Assembly: GCA_965247295.1 (NCBI GenBank)
Contig: CBDFGQ010000004.1
Span: 124,001-188,000 of the forward strand
DNA: 64,000 bases
Direction: 5' to 3'
Source: CBDFGQ01 sp965247295
Lineage (GTDB): Bacteria; Chloroflexota; Dehalococcoidia; Lucifugimonadales; JAGWBF01
Positions 25,468-34,491 of the stretch are shown here, piece after piece. The position numbers and the translations under genes are program-made. How positions within the stretch are numbered: the stretch's first letter is position 1; every line of letters begins with the position of its first letter. The notes below the pieces were generated by a model. The model worked only from the letters and a program-made list of their open reading frames with translations. It was not told the origin of the DNA and made no database searches.

Positions 25468-25763
25468 GGTAACCTCCTTTCTCCTTTCGTGTCCGCAGCT
25501 CCCTACGGTCCACGGCATCCGGCCCCACTGCCAATGGGATCGGCGCCCAGTGCTTCTGCAACACCTGAAGCGCCGGGGTGGCATCTTCTTGGGCTAGTCG
25601 CTCTTCCACAGTGGTCACCCGATCCTCCTCTGGCCCACGTTCCTCGTATCAAACCGCGGGCATCCAGAGAACCCACGATCCTTGACGATGATGATGGTAC
25701 GGACTCTCTGGAACGCTGTCAAACGCCCATCGCGCCCACTGTCCTGCGTGTTGGCATGGCGAT

Positions 25764-27179
25764 TCATCCAGCATGCGGTGGGCGCCTAGTGTGCCAGGGT
25801 GTGACCTGCTCGTAGGTGTGGGCCACCCTGAACAGCATCTCCTCGTCAAAGGGGCGGCCTCCGATTTGTAACCCGATGGGCAGGCCCCGGGAGCTGAAGC
25901 CGCAGGGTATGGAGATGGCGGGGACGTTGGCCAGGTTGAAGATGCGGCGCACCATGTATGGCTGCTCGCGAACCGCCATCTCCACGCTGGTGATCACCGG
26001 GTCGTCCCGTATAGGTGGGGCGACGGTCCCGTAGGTGGGCAGCACCAGCACGTCGTACTTCTCCATCGCCTGCATCAGATTCCGGCGGAGCATGCTCCTC
26101 AACTTCTGAGCCTTGTAGTAGGCCTGGGCCGGCATAAGGCTCCCCAGGAGGAGCACCATCCGGGCCTCGTGGCCATAGTCCTGGAGCCGTTCCCGTACCC
26201 AGTCCCGGTGGTCCAGCGCGGGCTCCGTTGCCATGAGTATCCTTGAGACGGTGCCGGATGCCTCGGCCAGCGGCATGGAGAACTCCTCCACCGACGCGCC
26301 CAGTTCCTCCAGTACCGAGGCTGCCTTCAGGACGGCGCCCCTCACCTCGACGTTCGTGAGGTGGCTGTCCAGGTGGTCGGTCACAACGCCGACACGGAGC
26401 CCACTTACGCCCCCGTCCAGGGCTGCCCGGTAGTCGGGCACCGGCGTATCCCAGGTGTAGGGGTCCTTGGGGTCGTGTCCCGCGATGGCGCCGAAGGTGA
26501 TGGCGGCATCCGACACGGTGCGGGAGATGGGGCCGATCGTGTCCATGGACCACGTGCCGCGCATGAGGCCGTATCGGCTGACGCGGCCCCAGCTGGGCCT
26601 GAGGCCCACCAGGCCGCTCCAGCTGGCGGGGCCCCTGATGGAGCCCCCCGTGTCCTCGCCCAGGGAGGTGGCGCAGAGAAAGGCGCCCGCCGCCGCGGCG
26701 GAGCCGCTGCTGGACCCACCGGTGTACATGTCCAGGTTCCAGGGGTTGCGGGCGCTGCCGAACCGGTGGTCGGAGCCGGTGATGGCAAACTCGGACATGT
26801 TGGTCTTGCCCAGGAGGATTGCTCCCGCCCTTTTCAGGTTGGCTATGGCGGTGGCGTCCTCGGTGGGCACGAAGTCGGCCAGGATGCGGGAGCCGCCGGT
26901 GGTCCGGATCCCCTTGGTCCATATTTGGTCCTTCACCGCCACGGGAAGGCCGTGCATGGGACCCCGGTAGTTGCCCTGGCCTATGGCCTCCTCCGCTTCT
27001 CGGGCGGCCCGGATCGCCTCGTCGCGGCACACGGTGAGATATGAGTTGAACTTGAAGTCCAGGTCGTCGATGCGCTCCAGGTAGGCCTCGGTAGCCTCGA
27101 CCGGAGAGACCTCTTTTTTCTGGATCAGTCGTGACAGCTCGGTAGCGGACAAAAAAGGTATGTCTACTTTATCCATCAC
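25764..27179 (-). CDS. Amidase signature family hydrolase
   Basis: 471 residues. Hydrolyses amide bonds with the Ser-cisSer-Lys triad: K83 in P-V-A-V-K-D, cis-Ser near S158 in G-G-S-S-S-G-S-A, and nucleophile S180 in D-T-G-G-S-I-R. Length and layout match free-standing amidases and GatA. A GatA role is less likely because gatB/gatC are absent and the setting is catabolic. The gap to the lactonase gene (25468-25763) holds a short GTG frame described in the findings and nothing else I can support. Confidence 0.85.
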   Translation of the reverse strand: MMDKVDIPFLSATELSRLIQKKEVSPVEATEAYLERIDDLDFKFNSYLTVCRDEAIRAAREAEEAIGQGNYRGPMHGLPVAVKDQIWTKGIRTTGGSRILADFVPTEDATAIANLKRAGAILLGKTNMSEFAITGSDHRFGSARNPWNLDMYTGGSSSGSAAAAGAFLCATSLGEDTGGSIRGPASWSGLVGLRPSWGRVSRYGLMRGTWSMDTIGPISRTVSDAAITFGAIAGHDPKDPYTWDTPVPDYRAALDGGVSGLRVGVVTDHLDSHLTNVEVRGAVLKAASVLEELGASVEEFSMPLAEASGTVSRILMATEPALDHRDWVRERLQDYGHEARMVLLLGSLMPAQAYYKAQKLRSMLRRNLMQAMEKYDVLVLPTYGTVAPPIRDDPVITSVEMAVREQPYMVRRIFNLANVPAISIPCGFSSRGLPIGLQIGGRPFDEEMLFRVAHTYEQVTPWHTRRPPHAG

Positions 27180-27224
27180 TAGACCTCGTCACGGCCCATA
27201 TTCCCTTGAAGCACGACGGGCCGC

Positions 27225-28103
27225 CTACCCCTTATCCAGCAAGAACGCCCTGAGTGCCGTGTAGGTCTCATCGGGCATCTCCTCGGCGAGATAATGGCCG
27301 CAGGGCAGCGAGTGGCCGCGCACATCGGTGGCGTACTCCCGCCAGACTTGCAGCACGTCTTGGGTGAGTCCCGCATAGCTTGTCGCGCTCCATAACACCA
27401 GGAGTGGACAGCTGACCTTATTGTCAAAGTCGGCTTCATCGTGCACCAGGTCGATGCTTGCACCGGCGCGATAATCCTCACAGGTGCCGTGAATAGTTGC
27501 CGGATCGGTGAAGCAACGCACATACTCAGCTACCGCCTCTCCGGGGAAGACGTTGGTCGCATCCTTGACACGCTCGAACCGGTAGCGGACGAAGTAGTCC
27601 GCCGCTGCCCCGATGACTCGTTCCGGGTAGTCGTAGGGCTGGATGAGGAAGAACCAGTGATAGCTAGCCGTGGCCAGCTCTTTGTTGACGAGCTGGAACA
27701 TCCGGTGTGTGGGGATGATGTCTAGCACCGCTAGTTTGCGTATCCGTTGGGGATGGTCCTTGGCCAGACGATGGGCCACGCGCGCGCCGCGATCGTGGCT
27801 GGCCAGCAGAAACGAATCGAACCCGAGCTGCTCCATGACCTCGACCTGATCCTGGGCCATCACGCGCTTGGAATAATTCAGGTGCTCTGGATCACCGTGA
27901 GGTTTGCCACTGTCGCCGTAACCGCGGAGGTCCGGTGCCACTACGGTAAAATCCTGCGCCAGGCGGGGGGCGACCTTGTGCCACATGACGTGGGTCTCCG
28001 GATAGCCATGGAGCAGCAATAGGGGCGGTCCATCGCCTCCCTTCACCAGATTGATCGTGGTGCCACTAGTCCTGATCTGCCGTCGCTCAAATCCTTCAAA
28101 CAT
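27225..28103 (-). CDS. Haloacetate (fluoroacetate) dehalogenase-like alpha/beta hydrolase
   Basis: 292 residues. Predicted to cleave carbon-halogen bonds of haloacetates by an Asp nucleophile. Visible set, compared with the well-studied fluoroacetate dehalogenase: oxyanion H-G-Y-P-E-T (32-37), nucleophile D104 with R105 and R108 in S-H-D-R-G-A-R, acid D128, halide-binding H149-W150 in S-Y-H-W-F-F and Y211, and general base H270 in C-G-H-Y-L-A. All equivalents are present. Epoxide hydrolases share the fold but have two Tyr in the lid instead of His-Trp. Start ATG is preceded by GGAG. Confidence 0.85.
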   Translation of the reverse strand: MFEGFERRQIRTSGTTINLVKGGDGPPLLLLHGYPETHVMWHKVAPRLAQDFTVVAPDLRGYGDSGKPHGDPEHLNYSKRVMAQDQVEVMEQLGFDSFLLASHDRGARVAHRLAKDHPQRIRKLAVLDIIPTHRMFQLVNKELATASYHWFFLIQPYDYPERVIGAAADYFVRYRFERVKDATNVFPGEAVAEYVRCFTDPATIHGTCEDYRAGASIDLVHDEADFDNKVSCPLLVLWSATSYAGLTQDVLQVWREYATDVRGHSLPCGHYLAEEMPDETYTALRAFLLDKG

Positions 28104-28191
28104 GGCTCGCTCCTTTAGGGCAACTGATTGGGTAGACAGTGCCGGGAACTCTGTGCCCGCTGCCAGCCCGGCCCTGAGTGTTTAACGGAGG

Positions 28192-28216
28192 CACTGCGTC
28201 AGACATCCACGCAGTG
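28192..28216. terminator. Hairpin in the gap between dehalogenase and SDR genes
   Basis: CACTGCGT (28192-28199) pairs with ACGCAGTG (28209-28216) across a 9-base loop. It lies downstream of the SDR at 28341 on the minus strand and could end that transcript. No T-run is seen. Confidence 0.35.
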
Positions 28217-28340
28217 TAGACCCACGGTGCCGTAGTCGCCGCCACCTGACAGTCGAGGACCCAACTTGCCGCACGGTCGTTCGCGCCCCGAGGGATCACT
28301 GCTCGGGTCCGGTCAAGAGGGTCAACGCGTACGCCGGGCG

Positions 28341-29123
28341 TCAGGTCTGACCGACGGCCGCGATATCGTGGACGCTACGACGCCCGCCGCCGTTTACGTC
28401 AAGCAGGGTGCCCGTGACCCACCGGGCGGCGGGGCTGGCCAAATACCTGACCGCCCCGGCGACGTCCTGGGGTGTTCCAAGGCCCAGGGGTACCTCTCTG
28501 TCCCTCAAGGCTCGCTCTTCAGCGGACCACCCGAAGTCCCGGGACTCCACGGAGCCGGGCAGAATGGCGTTAATCCGGATCCCGCGATCCGCGAGTTGGG
28601 CGGCGAAGGAGGCCGTCAGACCGAGGAGACCGGCTTTACTGGCGTTGTAGGCGGGAGAGCCGCCGATGGTCCCCCTTCGGGCGGCCACGGAGCTTATGTT
28701 CACGATGCAACCTTTCCCGGCCTTTATCATCGGGTCCAGGGATGCCTGGGAGCAGTAGAAGACTCCGCTCAGATTCACGGCTATCGTTCGCTCCCACTCG
28801 GCTTCGGGCAAATCCCAAGCGTTGCCCGGCGGTGCGTCGATTCCGGCGTTGTTCACCAGTATGTCCAGTCGACCGAACTCCTCCACCGCCAGGTTAACAA
28901 GCGCACGGTCGTCGGAAGGCGAGCTGGTGTCCATCACCATGCTCACGGACTGGCCACCATGCGACCGGATGTCCTCTACGGTGCCACTGGAGTCCTGAAT
29001 GTCCCCTATGACTATCCGGGCACCGGCGGCCGCCAAGCCCAGCGCTATGCCCCTGCCGATACCCTGGGCGGCACCGGTGACTATCGCGACCTCACCGTCC
29101 AGCCTGGTGGAATCATCAACCAT
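28341..29123 (-). CDS. Short-chain dehydrogenase/reductase (SDR)
   Basis: 260 residues from the ATG at 29123; the frame stays open far upstream only because it is antisense to the next gene. Cofactor motif T-G-A-A-Q-G-I-G (15-22), acidic D-I-Q-D after beta-2 suggesting NAD preference, N-N-A-G, catalytic N-I-S-S-V-A and Y-N-A-S-K, and V-T-G-T-L-L-D-V-N-G-G at the end. A classical FabG-like oxidoreductase of unknown substrate, divergent from the aspartoacylase-like gene. Confidence 0.85.
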   Translation of the reverse strand: MVDDSTRLDGEVAIVTGAAQGIGRGIALGLAAAGARIVIGDIQDSSGTVEDIRSHGGQSVSMVMDTSSPSDDRALVNLAVEEFGRLDILVNNAGIDAPPGNAWDLPEAEWERTIAVNLSGVFYCSQASLDPMIKAGKGCIVNISSVAARRGTIGGSPAYNASKAGLLGLTASFAAQLADRGIRINAILPGSVESRDFGWSAEERALRDREVPLGLGTPQDVAGAVRYLASPAARWVTGTLLDVNGGGRRSVHDIAAVGQT

Positions 29124-29432
29124 GCTCACTAACCCCCAGCAAAGGCTTCGGTCTCTTCGACCGGAACGTGGGCACCAACCGCTCTGATGCAGGACTATCC
29201 GCAGGCATACCGGGCGAGACCCAACCCGGCCCGACAAGTCGTACTTTAGCACCAGCGCCTCCTTACCCGTCAAGCCTGGGCTCGGAAAGGCCAAAGAGCT
29301 ACGAGCTGGCAGTCCTATGCAGTGGGGAGCCCCGCGGGTGTAGAATCTGGAGTACCGAATCCTGTGCCCCCATTTCCACCGCATCTCCTGGATTCCCGGC
29401 ACGAGCCCGGAGCACCGACAAGGGAGGGGACC

Positions 29433-30458
29433 ATGACTCAGCCGCAAGGCAAGTCCGACGCCCAATTGGAAATCGAAGGGCTGAAGCTGACAAGGGGACT
29501 CAAGGAGAGAACGCATATCCGCACCCTTGAGCTGCCTGACGGGAGCTGGGTGGAGGTCCCGTTGATGGTCCTGCGGGGTGCTCAGGCGGGCCCATTGTTC
29601 TACATGGGAGCCGCCGTCCACGGGGACGAGATCAACGGCGTGGAGATCTTGTCCCGATTCGCCGGTGAGGTGGACGTGAGCGAGCTCCAGGGTACGCTTC
29701 TGGTGGTCCCGGTGCAGAACCCGCTGGCCTTCCGGATTCAGCACCGGTACTTCGTGGGCCACATGCTCAAGTCCCCCATGGACCAGGGTGCGGCCGATCC
29801 CTGGAGCTCCTTCCCGGGGGACCCCGATGGGAACATGGCGGCCCAGATTGCACACATGCTGTTCCACCGGCTCATGGCCCACGCCGACTACCTCATCGAC
29901 ATCCATACGCCAACGACTGGGGGCCGGTACGCGCCCTTCGCGTTTCTTCCCCCAGCCCGGTGTGGGGAGGTCGTCCACGAGTCGGAGAGGCTGGCCAAGG
30001 TGTTCGGCGTGGACTTCATCCTGGCCACCGACTCGGGTATGTACGTCAGCGACACCTCGCCCCATGTGGTGGCGGCCGAGCGGGGAAAGGTGGCGCTGGG
30101 CATAGAGTTGGGCGAGGGAGGCCGCCTGGACGCCGCCGAGGTCCAACTGGGCATAAGGGGCATATACAACGTGTTACGGGAGCTGGGTATGTTACCTGGC
30201 AAACCCGAGCCCCAGGGTCGCCGCATGGTCATCAGCGCGATGCGCGAGATTCGGGCACGGCGGGGAGGCCTGCTCCATCCAGCTGTCGACCTCAACCAGG
30301 ACGTCGCTCAGGGCGACGTGGTAGCCACCATCACGAACGTCTTCGGGGACGTGGTGGAAGAGGTCCGTGCGCCCATCGGCGGCCCCATTGTAAGGACCGT
30401 GACCTTCCCCATCGTGTCCACCGGGGAGCGGGTGGCCCAGATAGGGGTCCCCCGCTAG
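29433..30458 (+). CDS. Succinylglutamate desuccinylase/aspartoacylase family enzyme
   Basis: 341 residues from an ATG with GGGAGGGG upstream. Zinc-dependent deacylase of the M14-like fold. Zinc ligands H63 and E66 lie in A-A-V-H-G-D-E-I-N-G-V-E-I, and the third is the His in D-I-H-T-P-T near 150. The last 90 residues form a beta domain (G-D-V-V-A-T-I-T-N-V-F-G-D-V-V-E-E-V). Members cleave N-acyl amino acids or related amides. Divergent from the SDR at 28341; the 300 bp after it (30459-30761) show no gene. Confidence 0.85.
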   Translation: MTQPQGKSDAQLEIEGLKLTRGLKERTHIRTLELPDGSWVEVPLMVLRGAQAGPLFYMGAAVHGDEINGVEILSRFAGEVDVSELQGTLLVVPVQNPLAFRIQHRYFVGHMLKSPMDQGAADPWSSFPGDPDGNMAAQIAHMLFHRLMAHADYLIDIHTPTTGGRYAPFAFLPPARCGEVVHESERLAKVFGVDFILATDSGMYVSDTSPHVVAAERGKVALGIELGEGGRLDAAEVQLGIRGIYNVLRELGMLPGKPEPQGRRMVISAMREIRARRGGLLHPAVDLNQDVAQGDVVATITNVFGDVVEEVRAPIGGPIVRTVTFPIVSTGERVAQIGVPR

Positions 30459-30761
30459 GGCCGCCCCCTCTCCAATGCCCGGAGCCAGCCGGCTAGAGCT
30501 CGGGGATTCGCCGCGTCAACTCGGCCCAATCATCGGTAATAGTGTCGCGGGTGAGAGGCTTGATGGCCACTCCCTTCGCTACGCCCATTGTACTTAAAGG
30601 TACTGGCCCTGCCTCCAGGGCTCACCCAGCGCCCTAAGTTTCATTTGCACCCACTTTTTAGGAAGCCGTTCCGTTCCCGCCATCATGCTCGGGCTAATGC
30701 CATCATGGCTCAGGATATACTCGTTTCGAATCTTCGCTAAGAGAACTTCCCGGCGCTGAGC

Positions 30762-31628
30762 CTAGACGAAGGCCAGGGGGTTCCAGGGGGAGCCAGTGGC
30801 GTGAGTGAGGCGCAGGGGTGCTCCCATAAAGAGGAACTCGGACACACGGTCCCTGGCCAGTTCTTCCAGGTCCAGGTTCTCCAGGATGTAGACCCCCAGG
30901 TCCCGTAGGGCGTATCTGTGAAGGGGGAGCCCTCCTCCATCGGCCATGGAGTCCCAGAGCTCGCAGGAGGGCTGGTCGGCCCCGATGGCGCACACGTCAT
31001 GCTCCTTCAGCCACGGGATTATCGACCCGTCGGGGCCGGGAAAGTTGGTCTGCCAGAGGGCCCTGTCTTCGGAGAAAAGCTTGTACCAACCGGTTCTAAC
31101 CAGGACTATGTCCCCGGGCTCCAATGTTATACGCTGGGCTGCGGCCGCTCCATCCAGGTCTTCTACGGTCACTGTTTCCCTCGGACCAAGATGATCGACG
31201 CCTCGGTAAGCGGGTATGTCCAGCATGACGCCGCGACCTACCATGTACCTCACGTTCTCGATGCCCACCCTCTCGATCCCGCGGCTGCTGGCGTACTCAT
31301 CCGAAAAATTGTTGTAGAAGCGCCCCTCGGCCCAGACGTGCCCAATGGCGTCTATGTGGGTCCCCGAGTGGGTCTCCATGGTTATCACGTCGTCTATGAT
31401 GTGCAGATCGGGGTTTTCACGGCGGACAAAATGGGAGACCCGCCAGGTCTTGTGGAATGTGGGGAACTGGGGTCCGTCCCTCTCCAATGGTACCGCGAGG
31501 CTGTAGACCTTTCCCTTCTTTACCAGCTTGAACGCCCCTAGTATTACCCCAGGAGTGAGGAGGTTCAGCACTCCTATCTGGTCGTCGGGGCCCCACCTTC
31601 CCCAGTTGGTCAAGCTACTCTCCGCCAT
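30762..31628 (-). CDS. Cyclase-family hydrolase (kynurenine formamidase-like)
   Basis: 288 residues from the ATG at 31628, behind AAAGGAGGG; the longer frame is rejected. The metal site is H-S-G-T-H-I-D-A-I-G-H (87-97), the H-x-G-T-H-x-D-x-x-x-H signature of the cyclase/kynurenine formamidase family, which hydrolyses amides, imides or lactone-like rings with zinc or manganese. The early N-W-G-R-W-G-P-D-D-Q-I-G segment is typical of the bacterial degradation branch. It is followed downstream only by intergenic sequence. Confidence 0.85.
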   Translation of the reverse strand: MAESSLTNWGRWGPDDQIGVLNLLTPGVILGAFKLVKKGKVYSLAVPLERDGPQFPTFHKTWRVSHFVRRENPDLHIIDDVITMETHSGTHIDAIGHVWAEGRFYNNFSDEYASSRGIERVGIENVRYMVGRGVMLDIPAYRGVDHLGPRETVTVEDLDGAAAAQRITLEPGDIVLVRTGWYKLFSEDRALWQTNFPGPDGSIIPWLKEHDVCAIGADQPSCELWDSMADGGGLPLHRYALRDLGVYILENLDLEELARDRVSEFLFMGAPLRLTHATGSPWNPLAFV

Positions 31629-31759
31629 GTGTCCCTCCTTTGAACCCAAGTCTCGTCCAGTTAAAGGCCTACTTCCCCCTACACTGCTCGGCTGTGCCTC
31701 GGCCATTGTGGCAGCGGTCACATCACGTTGTTGGTCGTGTTTACACGGCAGTTCAGGCG

Positions 31760-32551
31760 CTATTGACGGTCACCAAACCACCTCGCCGAGGGCCGTCCCT
31801 GCGCGCCGTCTACGGGTATCGAAGCTCCGTTCACCCAGCGTGCCCGGTCAGAGACCAGGAAGGTAATCACGTCTGCGACTTCCTGGTCGGTGCCCAGGCG
31901 ATTCTCCGGCAGGTCTCGCTCAAGGAACTGGGTGAAGCTCTCGGGATTGTTACGCTGGAAATTACTCCAACCGCCTCCCGGGAACATCGTCGAGCCGGGA
32001 CACACCGTGTTCACGCGTATCTTCTGCGGTGCCAGTTCCCACGCCAGTGTCGATGCGAGGAATATCTCGGAGGCCTTCGCGGCGCCATACTGCCCGCCCG
32101 GGCCGGGCTTCCATCCCGATATTGATGAGACCATGACTACTCTGCCTCCTCCGCCCCGCTTCATATGAGGCACCGCCGCGCGGATGGTGCGTACGCTGTG
32201 CAGCAGGTTTATGTTTAGCGTAGCCATCCACTCTTCGTCGGTGGCTTCCAACGTGCCGCCCCCGAAGGACCCACCGACATTGCAGACGACAATATCTACG
32301 CCTCCAAGTTTGTCTGCCGCACCCGACACGAATCGCTCCACATCTTCTAACTTGGCGACGTCGGCAGTCGTTCCCCACACGTGGGGTGTTATGGCGCTTA
32401 GCTGATCCATGGCACTATTCAGGGTGTCTTCTTTTCGGCCACAGATGGCCACCTGGCATCCCTCGCGGGCCAGCGAAAGGGCGGTGGCCCTTCCAATTCC
32501 ACGGCTGCCCCCCGTAACGAGCGCCACCTTGTCAGATAATCCCAACTCCAT
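31760..32551 (-). CDS. Short-chain dehydrogenase/reductase (SDR)
   Basis: 263 residues from the ATG at 32551, behind AAGGAGG. Cofactor motif T-G-G-S-R-G-I-G (13-20), G-R-K after beta-2 suggesting NADP preference, C-N-V-G-G in place of the usual N-N-A-G, and S-S-I-S-G-W-K-P-G-P-G-G-Q-Y-G-A-A-K with the Tyr/Lys pair. The changed N-N-A-G is typical of some ketoacyl-reductase-like and hydroxysteroid-like branches. Third SDR of the catabolic group; upstream of the cyclase gene on the same strand. Confidence 0.85.
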   Translation of the reverse strand: MELGLSDKVALVTGGSRGIGRATALSLAREGCQVAICGRKEDTLNSAMDQLSAITPHVWGTTADVAKLEDVERFVSGAADKLGGVDIVVCNVGGSFGGGTLEATDEEWMATLNINLLHSVRTIRAAVPHMKRGGGGRVVMVSSISGWKPGPGGQYGAAKASEIFLASTLAWELAPQKIRVNTVCPGSTMFPGGGWSNFQRNNPESFTQFLERDLPENRLGTDQEVADVITFLVSDRARWVNGASIPVDGAQGRPSARWFGDRQ

Positions 32552-32830
32552 GTATTCCTCCTTGCATTGCGGGTACTCTACGAGACCGAGCTGCGACTCG
32601 ATTCCGGCGTGAGCCAGCGTTGGACGGACAATGGCGCCCGTGGAAGCTTCTGCTCCCAATGAGCTTTAGTATAGTTGACACGGCGTTGGTAGGCTACAAA
32701 CTGCCTTCTTGGACCTATTTGCCGTACGGCGTCGCACCGAGAAGTTTTCAGGTCTTCGAAGGTCCTGTATCGGCGGTTCCGTGGGACTCATCTGGGCCGC
32801 CAGGCGCTTGATTTCCCAGTCCTGGGGGGT

Positions 32831-33892
32831 CTACCGCCGATATGCCTCATTGGCGTCGCTGTCGCTGGAGCCCGGAGAGGTGCCCCCTCCCAACACATAG
32901 ATCGTATCCCCGACGGCCGCCGCTCCCAGTCCGTGTCTTGCGGTCGGCATCGGAGCTAGCGGAGCCCACGAATCAGTAGCTGGATCATATACCTCATTCT
33001 CATTGAACGTGCGGACAAGGCTCTCTCCTCCGAACACATAGACCCGGCCCCCGAGCACGGCGGCAGCAATGCCGCTGCGCGTGGTCGGCAAGGGTGCTCT
33101 GGTGGACCAGGTATCGGTCCCAGGGTTGTAAACCTCAGTCACGTTCAAATTTGATGAGAAGCGATGATGAAGGCGCCCACCGATGGCGTAGATCCTGCCG
33201 TCCACAACAGCCGCGGCCAGGTGGTCACGCGGTGTGGGCAGGGGCGATCTGATCTCCCAGGTGTTGCTTGCTGGGTCATAGACTTCCAGGGCCCCCATGT
33301 TAACGCCGCCGAAGCCGGTGACGCCTCCGATGGCGTAGATTTTGTCATCCACAGCAGCTGCGGCGAGGGCGCCTCGAGCTGTAGGCATAGGCACTTTCGC
33401 TACCCACTCATTCGTGCCCGGATCGTATTCATACACGTGGTCTACCGGGGAGAAGCCACCAGAAAACCCTCCAATTACGTAGATCTTTTCATTCACGACG
33501 GCGGCGCCAGCGTGATGGAGTCGTATGGGCAAGTCCGCCCTTTTTTGCCAGGCGTTTGTAGTTGGGTCATATGCCTCTACCTTGCTCGTTGCACCCCCCT
33601 TGGGAGTCAGGCCGCCAATAACGTAAACCTTCCCGTTCACGGCTACCGTGGTAACTTCGCTGCGACGGGAGAGAAGAGGAGCACGTAGTTGCCATTGACC
33701 AGTCTTCTGGGTTTGAGTAGGCGTCGAAGTCGGGGTGGCGTCCCGTATCGTCTCTATCGTCCCGTGCACGGGGGTCTCGACCGCAGCCTCAATACCGACA
33801 GTGGGGAAAGGTGGCGCCGTCGGCTCACGACCTTCACACGCAGACAGAGCAACCGCGACAACAAATGCCATAAGGTATCTTGACCATCCCAT
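32831..33892 (-). CDS. Kelch-repeat lipoprotein
   Basis: 353 residues from the ATG at 33892; an alternative ATG at 33928 is also possible. Signal peptide with lipobox A-L-S-A-C (Cys19), a short Pro/Thr linker, then six kelch blades, each with the pattern A-A-A-V-x-x-x-I-Y-x-I-G-G ... V-E-x-Y-D-P-x-x-N-x-W and spacing near 50 residues. Together they make a complete six-bladed propeller displayed on the cell surface, probably for protein or glycan binding. A P-F-P-T-V segment in the linker recurs in the lipoprotein at 35692. Confidence 0.85.
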   Translation of the reverse strand: MGWSRYLMAFVVAVALSACEGREPTAPPFPTVGIEAAVETPVHGTIETIRDATPTSTPTQTQKTGQWQLRAPLLSRRSEVTTVAVNGKVYVIGGLTPKGGATSKVEAYDPTTNAWQKRADLPIRLHHAGAAVVNEKIYVIGGFSGGFSPVDHVYEYDPGTNEWVAKVPMPTARGALAAAAVDDKIYAIGGVTGFGGVNMGALEVYDPASNTWEIRSPLPTPRDHLAAAVVDGRIYAIGGRLHHRFSSNLNVTEVYNPGTDTWSTRAPLPTTRSGIAAAVLGGRVYVFGGESLVRTFNENEVYDPATDSWAPLAPMPTARHGLGAAAVGDTIYVLGGGTSPGSSDSDANEAYRR

Positions 33893-34034
33893 GACCCACG
33901 CTCCATCACCCCTGATACTTACTCGCATGGTACTCCAGGATTCTACGTGGCGACGGCTCCGCGGTCCCACAAGGGGTTACGGGTGAGTATGAACAGCCGC
34001 GTTGGCACAGTCGAGCCGTTGCCAAAATGTTAGC

Positions 34035-34084
34035 ACAAGCATAATGCCCTAGGCGCAATTACTGGCCTAGGGCATTATGCTTGT
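34035..34084. terminator. Strong palindromic terminator after the tRNA operon
   Basis: A 20-bp arm (34035-34054, ending CCCTAGGC) is complemented exactly at 34065-34084 around a 10-base loop. In the tRNA direction (minus) it begins 13 bases after tRNA-Trp and is followed by a short T-rich stretch. Confidence 0.75.
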
Positions 34085-34096
34085 ATCTATTTCTGG

Positions 34097-34170
34097 CAGG
34101 AGCGGGAGGATTCGAACCCCCGACCACCGGTTTTGGAGACCGGCGCTCTACCAAACTGAGCTACGCTCCT
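34097..34170 (-). tRNA. tRNA-Trp (CCA)
   Basis: Cloverleaf on the minus strand: acceptor AGGAGCG/CGCTCCT, anticodon loop CTCCAAA giving CCA, T-loop TTCGAAT, discriminator G as expected for Trp, and an encoded CCA tail. Last gene of the Ala-Arg-Trp operon. Confidence 0.93.
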
Positions 34171-34176
34171 GTGTGG

Positions 34177-34251
34177 TACCCCTGGAGGGACTCGAACCCC
34201 CGACGCGCGACTTAGGACGCCGCCGCTCTGTCCTGACTGAGCTACAGGGGC
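34177..34251 (-). tRNA. tRNA-Arg (CCT)
   Basis: Acceptor GCCCCTG/CAGGGGT with a terminal G-U pair, anticodon stem GCGGC/GTCGC around loop GTCCTAA giving CCT, T-loop TTCGAGT, and CCA encoded. It decodes AGG. Middle gene of the operon. Confidence 0.9.
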
Positions 34252-34258
34252 CCGCTGG

Positions 34259-34331
34259 TGGAGATAGGGGGGCTCGAACCCCCAACCTCGGCATTGCGAA
34301 CGCCGCGCTCTCCCAGTTGAGCTATATCCCC
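34259..34331 (-). tRNA. tRNA-Ala (CGC)
   Basis: Acceptor GGGGATA/TATCTCC, anticodon stem CGGCG/TGCCG around loop TTCGCAA giving CGC, T-loop TTCGAGC, and CCA encoded. It decodes GCG. First gene of the operon. Confidence 0.92.
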
Positions 34332-34370
34332 AAATTTAAGGCCGGGATGCTGCTACACCCGGTTATAAAA

Positions 34371-34399
34371 ATCCTATATCAAGGCCCTCTCCGTGTCAA
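34371..34399 (-). promoter_or_regulatory. Promoter of the tRNA Ala-Arg-Trp operon
   Basis: Minus strand: TTGACA, 17-bp spacer, TAGGAT, about 40 bp before tRNA-Ala. A perfect -35 with ideal spacing. Confidence 0.7.
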
Positions 34400-34491
34400 G
34401 CTGAAGACGGGCGCCAATGCCGGCCCACAGGCCGTCAAGAGCAGGCCCAACTCCCCCATTCAGCGAGAGCCGATGTTCGGCTGACTCATCC

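Noticed and set aside
25846..27030. 394-codon minus-strand frame overlapping the amidase
   Set aside because: It is the amidase gene read in another frame, Arg/Pro/Gly-rich and without motifs.
25764..27179. gatA (glutamyl-tRNA amidotransferase subunit)
   Set aside because: No gatB or gatC nearby and the neighbours are catabolic; a free amidase is more likely.
29124..30146. N-terminal extension of the SDR at 28341
   Set aside because: It is antisense to the aspartoacylase-like gene; the SDR fold starts at the ATG at 29123.
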